DNA of 64,000 nucleotides from Glaciihabitans sp. (GTDB lineage Bacteria; Actinomycetota; Actinomycetes; Actinomycetales; Microbacteriaceae), in assembly GCA_025463785.1 (NCBI GenBank), contig JAODBD010000009.1, forward strand, positions 124,001-188,000. The letters run 5' to 3'. Positions 17,601-27,664 of this stretch are shown piece after piece. Under the pieces are notes generated by a model. That model was given only the letters and a program-made list of their open reading frames with translations, had not been told where the DNA came from and searched no databases. A program made the translations under genes and the position numbers. How positions within the stretch are numbered: the first letter of the stretch is position 1; the number at the start of each line of letters is the position of its first letter.

Positions 17601-19243
17601 GAGGTGACGACTTCTTCACGGATGGAGTCAAGGGGCGGGTTGGTAACCTGCGCGAACTGCTGCGAAAAGTAGTCGAAGAGCAGGCGCGGACGCTCCGAAA
17701 GCACAGCTATTGGCGTATCCGAGCCCATCGCGCCGAGCGGTTCTGCACCGTTCTTCGCCATCGGTGCGATGAGAATTCGCACCTCCTCCTCGGTGTAGCC
17801 AAAAGTGCGCTGGCGACGAGTGACGGATGCCGGGGTATGGACGATGTGCTCACGGTCTGGCAGCTGCTTGAGGTTGATACGACCGGCATCCAACCAGTCA
17901 CCCCACGGCTTCGATGCTGCAAGTTCGGCCTTGATTTCGTCGTCATCGATGAGGCGCCCGGCCTCTGTGTCAACGAGGAACATCTTGCCCGGCTGCAGGC
18001 GACCCTTGCGAACGATCTTCTCGGGAGCTATGTCGAGAACCCCGACCTCACTCGCGAGCACGACGATGTCGTCAGTGACGACGTACCGTCCCGGCCGCAG
18101 ACCGTTGCGGTCGAGGGTTGCGCCGACGAGCGTGCCGTCGGTGAAGACGAGCGCTGCCGGGCCATCCCATGGCTCCATCAGCATCGAGTGGTACTCGAAG
18201 AAACTCTTGCGGATCGGATCGATGTCGGGCTGGTTCTCCCAGGCCTCCGGCACCATCATCATGATCGAATGCGGCAGCGAGCGGCCCGTCAACGACAACA
18301 GCTCAACGACCTCGTCAAACGATGCCGAGTCGCTCGCCCCGGGGGTGACGATCGGCAGCATGGGGCCGATGTCGCCGAGCAATTCAGATTCGAGTTGCGA
18401 CTGGCGCGCGCGCATCCAGTTGCGGTTGCCCTGAACAGTGTTGATCTCGCCGTTGTGCGCGATCATGCGGAAGGGTTGCGCCAGTGGCCAGGACGGGAAC
18501 GTGTTGGTCGAGTAGCGGGAGTGGACGAGCGCAAGCTTCGACTGGAAGCGCTCATCAGACAGGTCGGGATAGAACGGCTCGAGCTGCAGCGTCGTGACCA
18601 TACCCTTGTAAACGAGCGTCCGGCAGGACAGCGACGGGAAATACGCGCCGAGCTCGCGTTCTGCTCGCTTACGCAGCCGGAACGTTCTGCGATCGAGCGC
18701 GATACCCGCCAGCTTTGCGACTGAAGACGACACAAAGAGTTGCTCGAACACGGGCATTGCCTCGCGCGCAAGGTTGCCGATTTGATCGGCGTCGACGGGG
18801 ACTTCCCGCCAGCCGAGTACGGTCAGGTTCTCGTCGGTCGCGATCGCTTCGATGCCGCGTTTCAGCTCGGCACGCTCGGCATCATCGACCGGCAGGAAAG
18901 CCATGCCGATCGCATACTCGCCGACGGGCGGCAGTTCGAAGTCGACGACGGCGCGGAAGAACAGATCGGGGATCTGCGTGATGATTCCTGCCCCATCGCC
19001 CGTGCCGGCATCCGACCCGATTGCGCCACGGTGTTCGAGGTGTCGAAGAGCTTCAAGGGCAAGCTGGATGATGTCGTGGCCGGCCGTTCCACGCAGCGTC
19101 GCGACCATCGCAAGACCGCAGGCATCCTTCTCGCGCGCCGGGTTGTACAGCCCGGTGGCAGCGGGAATCGCGCTGAAGCTCGACCCAGGCGCTTGCCTGA
19201 CCGCCGCTGGCGTAGTTGAAACTGATTGTGGCGTGAGAGCCAT
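14645..19243 (-). CDS. gltB: Glutamate synthase (NADPH) large subunit
   Basis: 1,532 residues in the usual four-domain order: a class II glutamine amidotransferase whose nucleophile Cys42 ([10 protein letters not shown]) becomes N-terminal after removal of a 41-residue propeptide, a central domain, the FMN-binding synthase barrel with the 3Fe-4S cysteines ([15 protein letters not shown]), and a C-terminal beta-helix of glycine repeats ([17 protein letters not shown]). It makes glutamate from 2-oxoglutarate and glutamine. The 194-bp gap upstream to lgt likely holds the gltBD promoter; no clear nitrogen-regulator site was seen there. Confidence 0.97.
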   Translation of the reverse strand: MALTPQSVSTTPAAVRQAPGSSFSAIPAATGLYNPAREKDACGLAMVATLRGTAGHDIIQLALEALRHLEHRGAIGSDAGTGDGAGIITQIPDLFFRAVVDFELPPVGEYAIGMAFLPVDDAERAELKRGIEAIATDENLTVLGWREVPVDADQIGNLAREAMPVFEQLFVSSSVAKLAGIALDRRTFRLRKRAERELGAYFPSLSCRTLVYKGMVTTLQLEPFYPDLSDERFQSKLALVHSRYSTNTFPSWPLAQPFRMIAHNGEINTVQGNRNWMRARQSQLESELLGDIGPMLPIVTPGASDSASFDEVVELLSLTGRSLPHSIMMMVPEAWENQPDIDPIRKSFFEYHSMLMEPWDGPAALVFTDGTLVGATLDRNGLRPGRYVVTDDIVVLASEVGVLDIAPEKIVRKGRLQPGKMFLVDTEAGRLIDDDEIKAELAASKPWGDWLDAGRINLKQLPDREHIVHTPASVTRRQRTFGYTEEEVRILIAPMAKNGAEPLGAMGSDTPIAVLSERPRLLFDYFSQQFAQVTNPPLDSIREEVVTSMSLGLGPERNLLAATPEHAKQIILDFPVIDNDELAKIQHIDPTPGSMLTTTIRGLYRVDKGPKAMEKRLTKMCAEADEAIANGAQYIVLSDRDSNKDLAPIPSLLMLAAVHHHLIRAENRMKVGIVVEAGDVREVHHVALMIGYGASAVNPYLAMETAEELVRSGFIENVTSEKAVKNLIKALGKGVLKIMSKMGISVVGSYAAAQAFEAIGLSQEFVDLYFTGTTSLLGGIGIEVIAAENAARHAAAYPEDGAVSVHERLATGGEYQWRREGPPHLFNPETVFKLQHSTRARRYDIFRDYTRLVDEQAENLMTLRGLFKLKLGARKPIPIDDVESISSIIKRFSTGAMSYGSISKEAHETLAIAMNSIGGKSNTGEGGEDVDRLLDPRRRSAIKQVASGRFGVTSLYLTNATDIQLKMAQGAKPGEGGQLPSSKVYPWIARTRNGTAGVGLISPPPHHDIYSIEDLKQLIYDVKRANPKARVHVKLVSQSGIGAVAAGVTKALADVVLISGHDGGTGASPLNSLKHAGTPWEIGLAETQQTLMLNGMRDRVVVQVDGQMKTGRDVIIAALLGGEEFGFATAPLVVSGCILMRVCHLDTCPVGVATQNPVLRERFSGKPEFVVNFFEFLAQEVREYLAELGFRSIEEAVGHHELLDVDRAVDHWKASGLDLAPILVGPTFADGEPRSNKRGQNHELDKHFDNELIRLSSDVLDHGGSIEIDLPVRNTERAVGTMLGHEVTVRHGEHGLPAGSIDVTLHGSAGQSFGAFMPSGIRLRLIGDSNDYVGKGLCGGEIIVRPDPASTFAAEDNVIAGNVIGYGATRGSMFIRGTVGQRFLVRNSGATAVVEGVGDHALEYMTGGLAVILGETGHNLGAGMSGGTAYVYELKTQYVNRESLGSGELRLEPLGSADIEILGDLLERHFAETGSTVAERMLSNFDESMARFTKVLPRDYAAVLETRKVALDEGLDPDGEVVWNRIMEVTGG

Positions 19244-19437
19244 TGGATGCCGTCCTCACGATGACGCTAGATTCGATGAGCGGGACGTCAGCGGCCCAGA
19301 GGAAGTGTGCGGACACATTTGTGCCAGCCGAGACCCGCCGGCATACCCTCGCCGAGAAGTAAATACCGGCGCAGATTATTACAGCAGAGTTATGCCAGCG
19401 AAGCGATGCCCAGCGTTAGTGGTGTGCGGCTTCGGGG

Positions 19438-20457
19438 TCAGACGCCTGCACCGCTTGTGGCGGCGATTTCGGGTGAATCCACGGCGTCATTGCCAGCGTC
19501 ATCAGTGTCCGAATAGGTCTCGTCAGAGTCTACCTTAGAAGCTGTCGGCACCCACTCGCGACCCGGGCGGTACACGCTTGGCTCAATCCCGGGATGACGT
19601 CTGGTCTGCACGATCAGGATCGCGAACCCAACAATAATCGCGATGATCGCGCCCCAAACGTTGGAACGAAGCCCGTAGATGATGTCGCTCGGGTCGATAC
19701 GAATCGACTCAAACCACAGTCGGCCGATGCCGTACCAGACGAAATAGAGCCCCGCTGTCTTGCCCCAGCGCAACCGATACTGGCGCTCGAGCAAAAGGAT
19801 GATCGCGATGCCAAGCAGGTTCCACAGCATTTCGTACAGGAACGTGGGGTGAAACAGCGTGCCCGCGGGTAGTCCCACCGGGAAGGCCGCGTTCGATTTC
19901 TCGATTTCGAGACCCCACGGCAGCGTAGTCGGCTGGCCGTAGAGCTCGTGATTGAAGTAGTTGCCGAATCGGCCGAGCGCCTGAGCAAGAAGTAGCCCCG
20001 GGATCAACGCGTCGGCAAAGCTCCAGAAGCGAAGACCGGTAAGCCGACTCGCGATCAGGATGCCGATGGCACCGCCGATGATGGAGCCAAAGATCGCAAT
20101 GCCGCCCTCCCAGATGAACAGGAACGACCACGGGTTAACACCGTGCCCGATGTAGTCGTTCAAGTGGGTCAGCACGTGGTACGCGCGTGCTCCGACGATG
20201 CCAACGACGATCGCGGCGAGAGCGAAGTCGAGCCCGATGCCCGGTTCACCGCCGCGCTTGGTCAGTCGCTTGGATGTCCAGACGGTCGCGACGATCATGC
20301 CGGCGAGGAGGCACAGTGCATAGGTCTTGACGTTGATGACGTAGGTGGTCGGCACGCCGATGAAGTGCAGCCAGGTCCCTAGCGGAATCGCGAAGCCCTG
20401 CCATGAGATGGGTGGGCTGGGAATGCTGAGGGGCGCGAACATGTGCAAAACCGACAC
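19438..20457 (-). CDS. lgt: Prolipoprotein diacylglyceryl transferase
   Basis: About 339 residues with seven or more membrane helices and the Lgt signature GRFGNYFNHELYG, which contains the essential Arg and Asn. It transfers diacylglycerol to the lipobox cysteine of prolipoproteins in the membrane. The start is assigned to the GTG at 20455-20457: a ten-base match to the anti-Shine-Dalgarno complement (AAAGGTGATC, 20464-20473) sits 6 nt upstream, while the earlier in-frame GTG at 20467-20469 is part of that ribosome site itself. The C-terminal 35 residues are acidic and disordered (DSDETYSDTDDAGND). It follows trpA by 41 bp, the usual actinobacterial order. Confidence 0.94.
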   Translation of the reverse strand: MSVLHMFAPLSIPSPPISWQGFAIPLGTWLHFIGVPTTYVINVKTYALCLLAGMIVATVWTSKRLTKRGGEPGIGLDFALAAIVVGIVGARAYHVLTHLNDYIGHGVNPWSFLFIWEGGIAIFGSIIGGAIGILIASRLTGLRFWSFADALIPGLLLAQALGRFGNYFNHELYGQPTTLPWGLEIEKSNAAFPVGLPAGTLFHPTFLYEMLWNLLGIAIILLLERQYRLRWGKTAGLYFVWYGIGRLWFESIRIDPSDIIYGLRSNVWGAIIAIIVGFAILIVQTRRHPGIEPSVYRPGREWVPTASKVDSDETYSDTDDAGNDAVDSPEIAATSGAGV

Positions 20458-20463
20458 AGAACC

Positions 20464-20473
20464 GATCACCTTT
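20464..20473 (-). promoter_or_regulatory. Near-ideal ribosome binding site that sets the lgt start
   Basis: AAAGGTGATC is complementary to the 3' end of 16S rRNA over ten bases. Spacing of 6 nt to the GTG at 20455-20457 makes that codon the start; an earlier GTG overlaps the site and cannot use it. Confidence 0.75.
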
Positions 20474-20498
20474 CGTTGCGGAAAGAACGTTAGTAAGA

Positions 20499-21275
20499 CT
20501 ACTTGCCCGTGGCGAGGTAGCTTGCCGCAGCTGCGACGGCATCCACTCCGCCATCGGCGAGGGCCTTTACGAGGAGGGAGCCCACGATGGCGCCGTCAGC
20601 ATAGCCGAGCACTTCATGAACCTGCTCGGGGGTCGAGATACCGAGGCCGACGCACGCGCTCGTGGCGCCCGCCTCGCGAAGTCGGGATACCAATCCCCGC
20701 GCCGCATTGTCGACATCGCTTCTGGCGCCGGTGATGCCCATCGTCGAAACTGCGTAGACGAAGCCGCGACTGCGCTCGACCGCCTGCTCCAGACGGGCCT
20801 TCGTGGATGACGGCGCGGCAAGGAAGACGCGGTCAAGCCCCGTGCGCTCCGACGTCGCCAGCCACTCTGCCGCTTCGTCCGGAATGAGGTCGGGCGTGAT
20901 TAGTCCCGCGCCACCCGCAGCCACCAGTTCGTCGGCAAAGCGATCGACCCCGAACTGAAGTACGGGATTCCAGTAGGTCATCAGCAGAACGGGCGTGCTG
21001 ACCCGCGCCGTGATCGCGGCAACCGCCTCAAAGCCGTCCCTCAGTCGGAAGCCGTTCGCGAGAGCCTGCTGGGTTGCCTGCTGGATCACGACGCCATCCA
21101 TCACCGGATCGGAGTAAGGCAGTCCGAGCTCGAGAACGTCGACACCATTCTCTGCCAAAGCGATGGCGGCTTCGATACTCGTGGCAAGGTCGGGGAATCC
21201 CACGGGTAAGTAGCCAACGAGTGCTCCCGACCCCTCCCCCTTGCGCGCAGCGATGACGTCGGCAACCCGGCTCAC
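20499..21275 (-). CDS. trpA: Tryptophan synthase alpha chain
   Basis: 258 residues forming the TIM-barrel alpha subunit. The catalytic Glu and Asp are in [15 protein letters not shown], and the phosphate-binding loop [10 protein letters not shown] is near the C-terminus. It splits indole-3-glycerol phosphate into indole and glyceraldehyde 3-phosphate and channels indole to TrpB. Its ATG overlaps the trpB stop by 4 nt, consistent with coupled synthesis of the alpha2beta2 complex. Confidence 0.97.
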   Translation of the reverse strand: MSRVADVIAARKGEGSGALVGYLPVGFPDLATSIEAAIALAENGVDVLELGLPYSDPVMDGVVIQQATQQALANGFRLRDGFEAVAAITARVSTPVLLMTYWNPVLQFGVDRFADELVAAGGAGLITPDLIPDEAAEWLATSERTGLDRVFLAAPSSTKARLEQAVERSRGFVYAVSTMGITGARSDVDNAARGLVSRLREAGATSACVGLGISTPEQVHEVLGYADGAIVGSLLVKALADGGVDAVAAAASYLATGK

Positions 21276-22531
21276 CGCTCCGCTCCATCTATCGGGCCGC
21301 GGTCTTCTTCCGCGAGAGCATCGGCATCGAGAATGTCGAAGTACTTTCCGGCCGTTTCCATGTCTTTGTCGCCACGGCCGCTGAGATTCACGAGAATCGT
21401 GGACTCCGGGCCCAGCTCTCTGCCGAGCTTGATCGTGCCCGCAAGCGCATGCGCGGACTCGATCGCCGGGATGATGCCTTCGGTTCTCGAGAGGAGTCGC
21501 AGCGCCTGCATGGCCTCGTCGTCGGTGATCGGCAGGTAGGTCGCGCGCCCGATGTCGGCGAGCCAGGCGTGCTCGGGGCCGACACCCGGATAGTCGAGGC
21601 CCGCAGAAATCGAGTGGGACTCTATGGTCTGGCCGTCTTCATCCTGTAACAGGTAGCTCCTCGCACCGTGCAGGACACCGGGACGCCCCCGGGTAATCGT
21701 CGCAGCGTGATGCTCAGTAAGGTGGCCTTCGCCCGCTGCCTCATAGCCGTACAGCGCGACGCTTGAGTCGTCGAGGAACGCGTGGAAGATGCCCATGGCA
21801 TTGCTGCCACCGCCGACGCAAGCCGTCACGGCATCCGGAAGCGCACCGGTCAGTTCGAGAACCTGCGCGCGCGCCTCTTCGCCAATGATCTTGTGAAAAT
21901 CGCGCACCATGACCGGGAACGGATGAGGCCCCGCAACAGTGCCGAGCACGTAGTGCGTCGTGTCTACGCTCGCGACCCAGTCGCGCAGAGCGTCGTTGAT
22001 CGCGTCCTTGAGCGTGCGGGATCCCGTGGTGACCGGAATCACCGTCGCCCCAAGAAGCCGCATGCGCGCCACATTCAGCGCCTGGCGAACCGTGTCGACC
22101 TCGCCCATGTAGACGACGCACTCCATACCGAAGAGTGCTGCCGCGGTCGCGGTTGCGACTCCGTGCTGGCCCGCGCCGGTCTCGGCGATCAGTCGGGTCT
22201 TGCCGAGCCGACGCGCAACGAGCGCCTGCCCGAGCACATTGTTGATCTTGTGCGACCCCGTGTGGTTGAGGTCCTCGCGTTTCAGGATGATGCGTGCGCC
22301 ACCCGCGTGCTCGCCGAAGCGCGGCACTTCTGTGATGATCGACGGCCTGCCCGTGTACGTCCTGTGGAGCTCGGCGAGTTCCGCCTGGAACACCGGATCT
22401 GTCTTGGCGGCCTGGTATGCGGCATCCAGCTCGTCCAGCGCGGCAATGAGCGACTCAGGAACGTAGCGACCGCCGTACTCACCGAAGTATGGGCCCAGTT
22501 CGTCTCGCAGGGACTTCGTACCCTCCGCCAT
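21272..22531 (-). CDS. trpB: Tryptophan synthase beta chain
   Basis: 419 residues with the PLP-binding lysine in [15 protein letters not shown], the conserved [12 protein letters not shown] segment and the phosphate-binding GGGSNAMG loop. The beta subunit condenses indole with serine to give tryptophan. The start codon shares one base with the trpC stop (TGATG), and the 3' end overlaps trpA. Confidence 0.97.
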   Translation of the reverse strand: MAEGTKSLRDELGPYFGEYGGRYVPESLIAALDELDAAYQAAKTDPVFQAELAELHRTYTGRPSIITEVPRFGEHAGGARIILKREDLNHTGSHKINNVLGQALVARRLGKTRLIAETGAGQHGVATATAAALFGMECVVYMGEVDTVRQALNVARMRLLGATVIPVTTGSRTLKDAINDALRDWVASVDTTHYVLGTVAGPHPFPVMVRDFHKIIGEEARAQVLELTGALPDAVTACVGGGSNAMGIFHAFLDDSSVALYGYEAAGEGHLTEHHAATITRGRPGVLHGARSYLLQDEDGQTIESHSISAGLDYPGVGPEHAWLADIGRATYLPITDDEAMQALRLLSRTEGIIPAIESAHALAGTIKLGRELGPESTILVNLSGRGDKDMETAGKYFDILDADALAEEDRGPIDGAER

Positions 22532-23304
22532 CAGACTGCCCTGAATTCCTGAAGCGTTGCGATCGGATTGCCGTTCGTGACCAGCGCTTCACCGACCAGG
22601 ACAACGTCAGCACCCGCCGCACGATAGTGCGCGACGTCTGTCGAGGTCTTCACAGCGGACTCTGCGACACGGATGACACCCGACGGAATTGAGCCAGCGA
22701 GAGTCCCGAATAGGTCACGGTCGAGACCAAAAGTGCTCAGGTTGCGCGCGTTGACCCCGACAACCGAGGCGCCGACGTCGAGCGCACGCTCGACCTCTTC
22801 GGCGGAGTGGGCCTCGACCAGTGCGGTCATCCCCAGCTCACCGATCAGGTCGAATAGTTGCTGCATGATCGGTTGCTCGAGTGCTGCCACGATCAGAAGC
22901 ACGAGGTCTGCGCCCGCAGCACGTGCCTCAAACACCTGATACTGGTCTGCGATGAAATCCTTTCGGAGTACCGGCACCGAGACGGTAGCGCGCACCTCCT
23001 CGAGATCGGCCAGCGATCCTCCGAAGCGCCGACCCTCTGTCAACACACTGATCGCGCTGGCTCCCCCGATTTCATAGGAGGCGGCAAGAGCCGCGGGATC
23101 AGGGATGTCTGCCAGCGGCCCACGGGACGGGCTCGCTCGCTTCACCTCCGCGATGATCTTCACCCGATCGGCCGGAGCGAGAGCTGTCATCACGTCGAGC
23201 GCGGGCGCGCGAGCGGTCGCTGCCGCTTCGACATCAACGAGGCTGACCAATGCGCGCCGTGCTCTCGCATCTTCTAAGGCTCCGGCAACTAAGTCGGCAA
23301 GCAT
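22531..23304 (-). CDS. trpC: Indole-3-glycerol phosphate synthase
   Basis: 257 residues of a stand-alone TrpC barrel: catalytic Lys in [13 protein letters not shown], second Lys in [13 protein letters not shown], and the [12 protein letters not shown] stretch. It closes the ring of CdRP to make indole-3-glycerol phosphate. It is not fused to TrpF; actinobacteria commonly use PriA (HisA/TrpF dual isomerase) for that step, which is not in this window. Confidence 0.96.
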   Translation of the reverse strand: MLADLVAGALEDARARRALVSLVDVEAAATARAPALDVMTALAPADRVKIIAEVKRASPSRGPLADIPDPAALAASYEIGGASAISVLTEGRRFGGSLADLEEVRATVSVPVLRKDFIADQYQVFEARAAGADLVLLIVAALEQPIMQQLFDLIGELGMTALVEAHSAEEVERALDVGASVVGVNARNLSTFGLDRDLFGTLAGSIPSGVIRVAESAVKTSTDVAHYRAAGADVVLVGEALVTNGNPIATLQEFRAV

Positions 23305-23316
23305 GTGCGCAGCCGT

Positions 23317-23547
23317 CTACGAATGCGCCTTGGGCTGATATCGGTCTCCGCCGACACCAAAACCCATGACCTTGAGCACGAGTCCGACGATCGCGCCGAC
23401 CAGGAGAAGAGCTGCGGACGCCCACACGAGCCAGGCCACTGTGAACCAGAAGGCAAAGGTGCCGATCGTAAATGCGACAAGCATGATGATGACAGTGCTC
23501 CATGCTGCGGGCGAATTGCCGTGGCCTGGGTCTGAGCCTGCTGACAC
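23317..23547 (-). CDS. HGxxPAAW-motif small membrane protein (DUF6704-like)
   Basis: A 76-residue protein with the actinobacterial signature GHGNSPAAW (residues 8-16) followed by two predicted membrane helices (TVIIMLVAFTIGTFAFWF and VWASAALLLVGAIVGLVL) and a short basic tail. The GTG at 23545-23547 is chosen because AAGGAG lies 4 nt upstream; a 99-residue alternative begins in sequence without a ribosome site. The family is commonly encoded beside trpC. Its role is unknown. Confidence 0.85.
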   Translation of the reverse strand: MSAGSDPGHGNSPAAWSTVIIMLVAFTIGTFAFWFTVAWLVWASAALLLVGAIVGLVLKVMGFGVGGDRYQPKAHS

Positions 23548-23584
23548 GATTCTCCTTGGGGTGGTGGGTGGGATGGAAGTTACT

Positions 23585-24250
23585 TTACCGGTGATCGGTC
23601 GGGTCATCGCCGCCACTCAGTGAATCCCAGTCAACGACGGAATCTCGCGGACCGTCAGGCGATTCAAAACGCAGGGCCTGGTATTTGCGCGACGCGCTCG
23701 GCCAGCGTCTGAACGTCGCGAGCAACCAGAGCCCGACCAGGAAGCTCAGCGCACCTAAGCCGATGGCGACGAAACCCCAGGGTGTTTCTGTGACACTTCG
23801 GATGAGCGCGGCGATGGCATCCTTCCCGGCAACCCCCGTGGCCTTCGAGACCAGGGACTCCGAAGGCTGATCCGGGGCAGCGAGCGAAACGATGCTGCTG
23901 AATACCACAGTGAAGCCGATCAGGAGCTGCAGTAGTCCGAGGATGAACCTGAATACTGGGCCAGCGATGGCCAGAGCTGCCGCGAGGGCGAGATCCGACA
24001 GGGACAGGGCCGAGAGCGCAGGCGCCGCGACCGTTCCCTGCACGGCAATCGAGTGACCGCTGAGGTTTAGGGTCCACCAGGTCTGAGTCGTCGTCAGAAG
24101 CGTCAGCAGCGCGACCGCACCGATGGCGAGGATCGTCCGCAAACGAAGTCGCCGCCCGAAGTCGCCGCCCTGCTGCCCGGCAGCACCGTCTCCGTTTTGC
24201 GGCCCACCGGTAGATTCTGGTTCGTCGTGCGTCTGCTCAGCTCGCGTCAT
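23585..24250 (-). CDS. Trp biosynthesis-associated membrane protein (Trp_oprn_chp family)
   Basis: 221 residues with four predicted membrane helices and a conserved extracytoplasmic TTQTWWTLNLSG segment after helix 1, the hallmark of the family (TIGR02234/PF09534) found in actinobacterial trp operons. Its biochemical role is unknown. The ATG at 24248-24250 lies inside the end of hisI (14-nt overlap), so it is co-translated with the histidine genes. In many relatives trpE sits between hisI and this gene; here there is no room for it. Confidence 0.88.
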   Translation of the reverse strand: MTRAEQTHDEPESTGGPQNGDGAAGQQGGDFGRRLRLRTILAIGAVALLTLLTTTQTWWTLNLSGHSIAVQGTVAAPALSALSLSDLALAAALAIAGPVFRFILGLLQLLIGFTVVFSSIVSLAAPDQPSESLVSKATGVAGKDAIAALIRSVTETPWGFVAIGLGALSFLVGLWLLATFRRWPSASRKYQALRFESPDGPRDSVVDWDSLSGGDDPTDHR

Positions 24251-24644
24251 CTGGGTGCCCGATCGACGGGTGCAACGGTTCGACGTCGAAGCAGGCGTGG
24301 GCGCCCGTGTGGCACGCGGCCCCAACCTGGTCGACGGTGACCAGCAAGGCATCCGCATCACAGTCGAGTGCTGCGGCTTTCACATACTGCCGGTTGCCGC
24401 TGGTATCGCCCTTGCGCCAGTACTCCCGTCGGCTGCGCGACCAGAAGGTGACGCGGCCCTCGGTGAGTGTGCGACGCACGGCTTCATCATCCATGTACCC
24501 GAGCATGAGAACCTGGCCGGTGCCCTCTTCCTGGATGATCGCGGGAACCAGGCCCTTGGCGTCGAACGCAATACGCTCAATCACCGCGCGTGCCTCGCCC
24601 GCTGTGTAGCCCGGGCCGGCGCCGTCTCCGCTACTGTCAGTCAT
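24237..24644 (-). CDS. hisI: Phosphoribosyl-AMP cyclohydrolase
   Basis: 135 residues with the HisI core: [19 protein letters not shown], metal-binding DCDADALL and the zinc cysteines in [12 protein letters not shown]. It opens the adenine ring of PR-AMP, the third step of histidine synthesis. It is not fused to HisE, which is a separate gene at 26296-26559. The start overlaps hisF by 4 nt. Confidence 0.96.
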   Translation of the reverse strand: MTDSSGDGAGPGYTAGEARAVIERIAFDAKGLVPAIIQEEGTGQVLMLGYMDDEAVRRTLTEGRVTFWSRSRREYWRKGDTSGNRQYVKAAALDCDADALLVTVDQVGAACHTGAHACFDVEPLHPSIGHPDDAS

Positions 24645-25402
24645 CTCGTCACCAGTCCTGATTGGTCTAGCGCGCGTTTCACGTCGCCCACTGTGAGTTC
24701 GCCGTTGTGGAATACGGATGCCGCGAGCACGGCATCGGCACCGGCGGCGACCGCGGGTGCAAAGTCGTTGACCGATCCGGCGCCGCCACTCGCGATCACG
24801 GGCACACGGCTCACCGAGCGCACCGCCTCGATCAGTTCGAGGTCAAATCCGCTCTTTGTGCCGTCGGCATCCATCGAATTGACCAACAGCTCTCCGGCGC
24901 CGCGATTGATCGCCTCACGCGCCCACTCGAGGGCATCGATGTCAGTATCGGTGTTGCCACCGTGAGTCGTGACGATGAAGCCGGATGCCGCCCCGGCGCG
25001 TCGACGCACGTCGAGACTCAGCACGAGCACCTGCGCCCCGAATCGGTCTGCAATTTCTCCGATGAGGTCGGGTCGGGCGATGGCCGCGCTGTTCACGCCG
25101 ACCTTGTCGGCGCCGCTCGCAAGCAGGCGCGCGACATCCTCGGTGCTGCGCACGCCGCCGCCAACCGTCAACGGAATGAACACCTGCTCCGCCGTCGCAC
25201 TCACGACATCGAACATGGTCTCCCGGTTGTCGAGGGTCGCCTTCACGTCGAGGAACGTGATCTCGTCTGCGCCCTGTTCGTAGTACTTGCGCGCGAGTTC
25301 GACCGGATCTCCGGCATCCCGAAGATTCAGGAAATTGACACCCTTGACGACGCGACCGGCGGCAACATCGAGGCACGGGATAACCCGGACTGCGACGGAC
25401 AC
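24641..25402 (-). CDS. hisF: Imidazole glycerol phosphate synthase, cyclase subunit
   Basis: 253 residues of the HisF barrel with catalytic Asp in [18 protein letters not shown] and the second Asp in [14 protein letters not shown]. Together with the glutaminase HisH (not in this window) it makes imidazole glycerol phosphate and AICAR. It starts 2 nt after the hisG stop. Confidence 0.97.
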   Translation of the reverse strand: MSVAVRVIPCLDVAAGRVVKGVNFLNLRDAGDPVELARKYYEQGADEITFLDVKATLDNRETMFDVVSATAEQVFIPLTVGGGVRSTEDVARLLASGADKVGVNSAAIARPDLIGEIADRFGAQVLVLSLDVRRRAGAASGFIVTTHGGNTDTDIDALEWAREAINRGAGELLVNSMDADGTKSGFDLELIEAVRSVSRVPVIASGGAGSVNDFAPAVAAGADAVLAASVFHNGELTVGDVKRALDQSGLVTR

Positions 25403-25404
25403 GA

Positions 25405-26244
25405 TCAGATCCTCGCGGCGTGGATCGAACTGACCAGGATGGCGCGCGCGCCCAGTTCGTACAGTTCGTCCATGATGTGGTTGGTGTCGGCCCGCGGAAC
25501 CATCGAGCGCACAGCGACCCAGTCCGGATCGTGAAGCGGCGAAATCGTGGGAGATTCGATGCCCGGCGTGATCGCCGTCGCGGCCTCCAGCAGGCGCAGC
25601 GGTACGTCGTAGTCGACGAGCACGTACTGCCTGGCAACGAGCACGCCCTGCAGCCGCCGTTGCAGAGTCGTGATGCCGGGCAAGTCGGTGCGCGCACTGA
25701 TGAGGACGGCGGTCGATTCAAGGATGACGGGACCGAAGATCTCGAGCCCCTGCGCGCGCAGCGTTGAACCCGTGGAGACCACGTCAGCGACGGCATCCGC
25801 CACCCCGAGTTTGACGGCCGACTCAACCGCGCCGTCGAGAGCAACGAGTGCAGCGCTCACGCCGTTGGCGCTCAGAAAGTTGCCGACGAGCCCCGGATAA
25901 CTCGTCGCCACTCGAACACCTTCGAGGTCTTTGAGATCTGTGAATCGTCCTGCGGCGGCCGCGAAACGAAACGTCGATTCGCCGAAATCGAGGCTCGCGA
26001 TTTCGACTGCGCTCGAGCCCGAGTCAAGTAGAAGGTCGCGACCGGTGATTCCGACATCCAGCGCACCCGACCCGACGTAGGTCGCGATATCACGGGGTCG
26101 CAGATAGAAGAACTCCACGTCATTGCGTGGGTCGGCGACGGTTAGGGCACGCGGATCCCGGCGGCCGACATAGCCCGCCTCGTACAGCATTTCTGCCGCG
26201 GTCTCGCTCAGGGAGCCCTTGTTGGGCACCGCAATTTTCAGCAT
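25405..26244 (-). CDS. hisG: ATP phosphoribosyltransferase, long form
   Basis: 279 residues: N-terminal periplasmic-binding-protein-like catalytic halves ([29 protein letters not shown] loop [14 protein letters not shown]) and a C-terminal PII-like regulatory domain of about 75 residues, which marks the long form. This is the committed, histidine-inhibited step of histidine synthesis, and the long form does not need HisZ. It lies 51 bp after hisE. Confidence 0.96.
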   Translation of the reverse strand: MLKIAVPNKGSLSETAAEMLYEAGYVGRRDPRALTVADPRNDVEFFYLRPRDIATYVGSGALDVGITGRDLLLDSGSSAVEIASLDFGESTFRFAAAAGRFTDLKDLEGVRVATSYPGLVGNFLSANGVSAALVALDGAVESAVKLGVADAVADVVSTGSTLRAQGLEIFGPVILESTAVLISARTDLPGITTLQRRLQGVLVARQYVLVDYDVPLRLLEAATAITPGIESPTISPLHDPDWVAVRSMVPRADTNHIMDELYELGARAILVSSIHAARI

Positions 26245-26295
26245 GAAGAAGTCCTCAGGTCAAAGTGTGTGGGATGACAGGTCGAAGCAGCCAAC

Positions 26296-26559
26296 TCACA
26301 AATGTCGGTAGACATCGACCGGCGTCAGTCCCTTTGCGACCATGAGTACCTGGAGGTGGTAGATGAGCTGTGAAATCTCGAGCGCCATCTCGTCGTCCGA
26401 CTGGTATTCGGCGGCCATCCAGACCTCGGCGGCTTCTTCAACGATCTTCTTGCCGATGGCGTGCACGCCAGCATCGAGCTCCGCCACTGTGCCGGAGCCC
26501 TCAGGTCGTGTGGTCGCCCGGTCGCTGAGCTCCGCGAACAGTCCGTCGAAGGATTTCAC
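26296..26559 (-). CDS. hisE: Phosphoribosyl-ATP pyrophosphatase
   Basis: 87 residues, all alpha-helical MazG-like fold: [29 protein letters not shown] with metal-binding acids, and a second acidic helix ending in DVYRHL. It hydrolyses PR-ATP to PR-AMP. It is the first histidine gene of the operon and starts 29 bp after the FKBP gene, so the his genes may be partly read from upstream. Confidence 0.95.
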   Translation of the reverse strand: MKSFDGLFAELSDRATTRPEGSGTVAELDAGVHAIGKKIVEEAAEVWMAAEYQSDDEMALEISQLIYHLQVLMVAKGLTPVDVYRHL

Positions 26560-26588
26560 GTCTCAAGCGTACCGGGCGACCGGCAGGA

Positions 26589-26963
26589 CTACTTGACTGC
26601 GATGAGATCTATTACGAAGATCAGAGTCTTGCCCGAGAGCCGGTGACTGCCGCCTGCGGGGCCGTAGGCCAGGTGCGGCGGAACGACGAGCTGGCGACGA
26701 CCGCCCGCTTTCATGCCGGGGATGCCCTCCTGCCAGCCTTTGATGAGGCCGGACAGGGGAAATGTGGTGGACTGGTTGCGACTCCAGCTGGAGTCGAACT
26801 CTTCACCGGATACGAAGTCGACGCCGAGGTAGTGAACGTCAACCGTCGCACCCGAAGTCGCCTCGGCGCCCGTGCCCACCTCGATGTCGGTGATCACGAG
26901 TTCGGTCGGTTCTGCACCGTCGTAGAAGTCGATTTCTGGCTTGGTCTTGGACGAATCTGTCAT
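26589..26963 (-). CDS. FKBP-type peptidyl-prolyl cis-trans isomerase
   Basis: 124 residues forming one FKBP domain: VDVHYLGVDFVSGEEFDSSW, GLIKGWQEGIPGMKAGGRRQ, VVPPHLAYGP and the final strand LIFVIDLIAVK. It has no signal peptide or lipobox, so it is a cytosolic folding catalyst. The ATG at 26961-26963 fits the family N-terminus; a nine-codon longer version starts inside the rpe gap. It lies 23 bp after rpe. Confidence 0.93.
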   Translation of the reverse strand: MTDSSKTKPEIDFYDGAEPTELVITDIEVGTGAEATSGATVDVHYLGVDFVSGEEFDSSWSRNQSTTFPLSGLIKGWQEGIPGMKAGGRRQLVVPPHLAYGPAGGSHRLSGKTLIFVIDLIAVK

Positions 26964-26986
26964 ACCTCTAGTCAACCAGACCAATT

Positions 26987-27655
26987 TCAATGAGCGTGTG
27001 AGTGTGCTGAGGCGAGGTCACGCAGAGTGGAAATCTGAGCAGCGGGGTTCTCAGCGTGGAAGACGCTCGATCCCGCAACGAAGGTGTCGGCTCCCGCCTC
27101 GGCGGCGATACCGATGGTCTTCTCGCTGATCCCGCCATCCACCTGAAGCCAGATGTCGAGTCCGGATGCTGAAACCGCTTCCCGGAGCGCGACCAGTTTC
27201 GGCATTGTCGACTCTATGAACGATTGGCCACCGAAACCCGGTTCAACCGTCATGACCAATACCTGGTCGAACTCGGTGATGATTTCGAGGTAGTCGTCGA
27301 CGGCAGTGCCGGGCTTGAGCGCGATACCCGCACGTGCACCGAGTCCACGAAGCGTGCGTGCCAGCCCGACGGAATCACCGGTCGCTTCGGCATGGAAGGT
27401 CACGGAGTATGCGCCCGCCTCGGCGTAGCCGGGAGCCCAGCGCTCCGGGTCGTCGATCATGAGGTGCACATCGAGGGGCTTGGGCGTGACCTGCTGAAGC
27501 CGCTGCACCATCGGCAGTCCGAACGTGAGGTTGGGCACGAAATGGTTGTCCATCACGTCGACGTGAATCAGGTCTGCAGACCTCACGCGCTGGAGTTCGG
27601 ACTCAAAGTTGGCGAAGTCGGCCGACAGAATCGACGGGTTAATTCTCACTGTCAT
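26987..27655 (-). CDS. rpe: Ribulose-phosphate 3-epimerase
   Basis: 222 residues: NPSILSADFANFE at the start, the metal-binding HVDVMDNHFVPN and VHLMI motifs, MTVEPGFGGQSFI and the phosphate loop near AGSSVFHAE. It interconverts ribulose 5-phosphate and xylulose 5-phosphate in the pentose phosphate pathway. It sits 9 bp after rsmB, the same neighbourhood (fmt-rsmB-rpe) known from mycobacteria. Confidence 0.97.
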   Translation of the reverse strand: MTVRINPSILSADFANFESELQRVRSADLIHVDVMDNHFVPNLTFGLPMVQRLQQVTPKPLDVHLMIDDPERWAPGYAEAGAYSVTFHAEATGDSVGLARTLRGLGARAGIALKPGTAVDDYLEIITEFDQVLVMTVEPGFGGQSFIESTMPKLVALREAVSASGLDIWLQVDGGISEKTIGIAAEAGADTFVAGSSVFHAENPAAQISTLRDLASAHSHAH

Positions 27656-27664
27656 GCACAGACC

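Noticed and set aside
19244-19437. Possible nitrogen-regulator site upstream of gltB
   Set aside because: I looked for GlnR- or AmtR-like repeats and saw no paired site strong enough to report.
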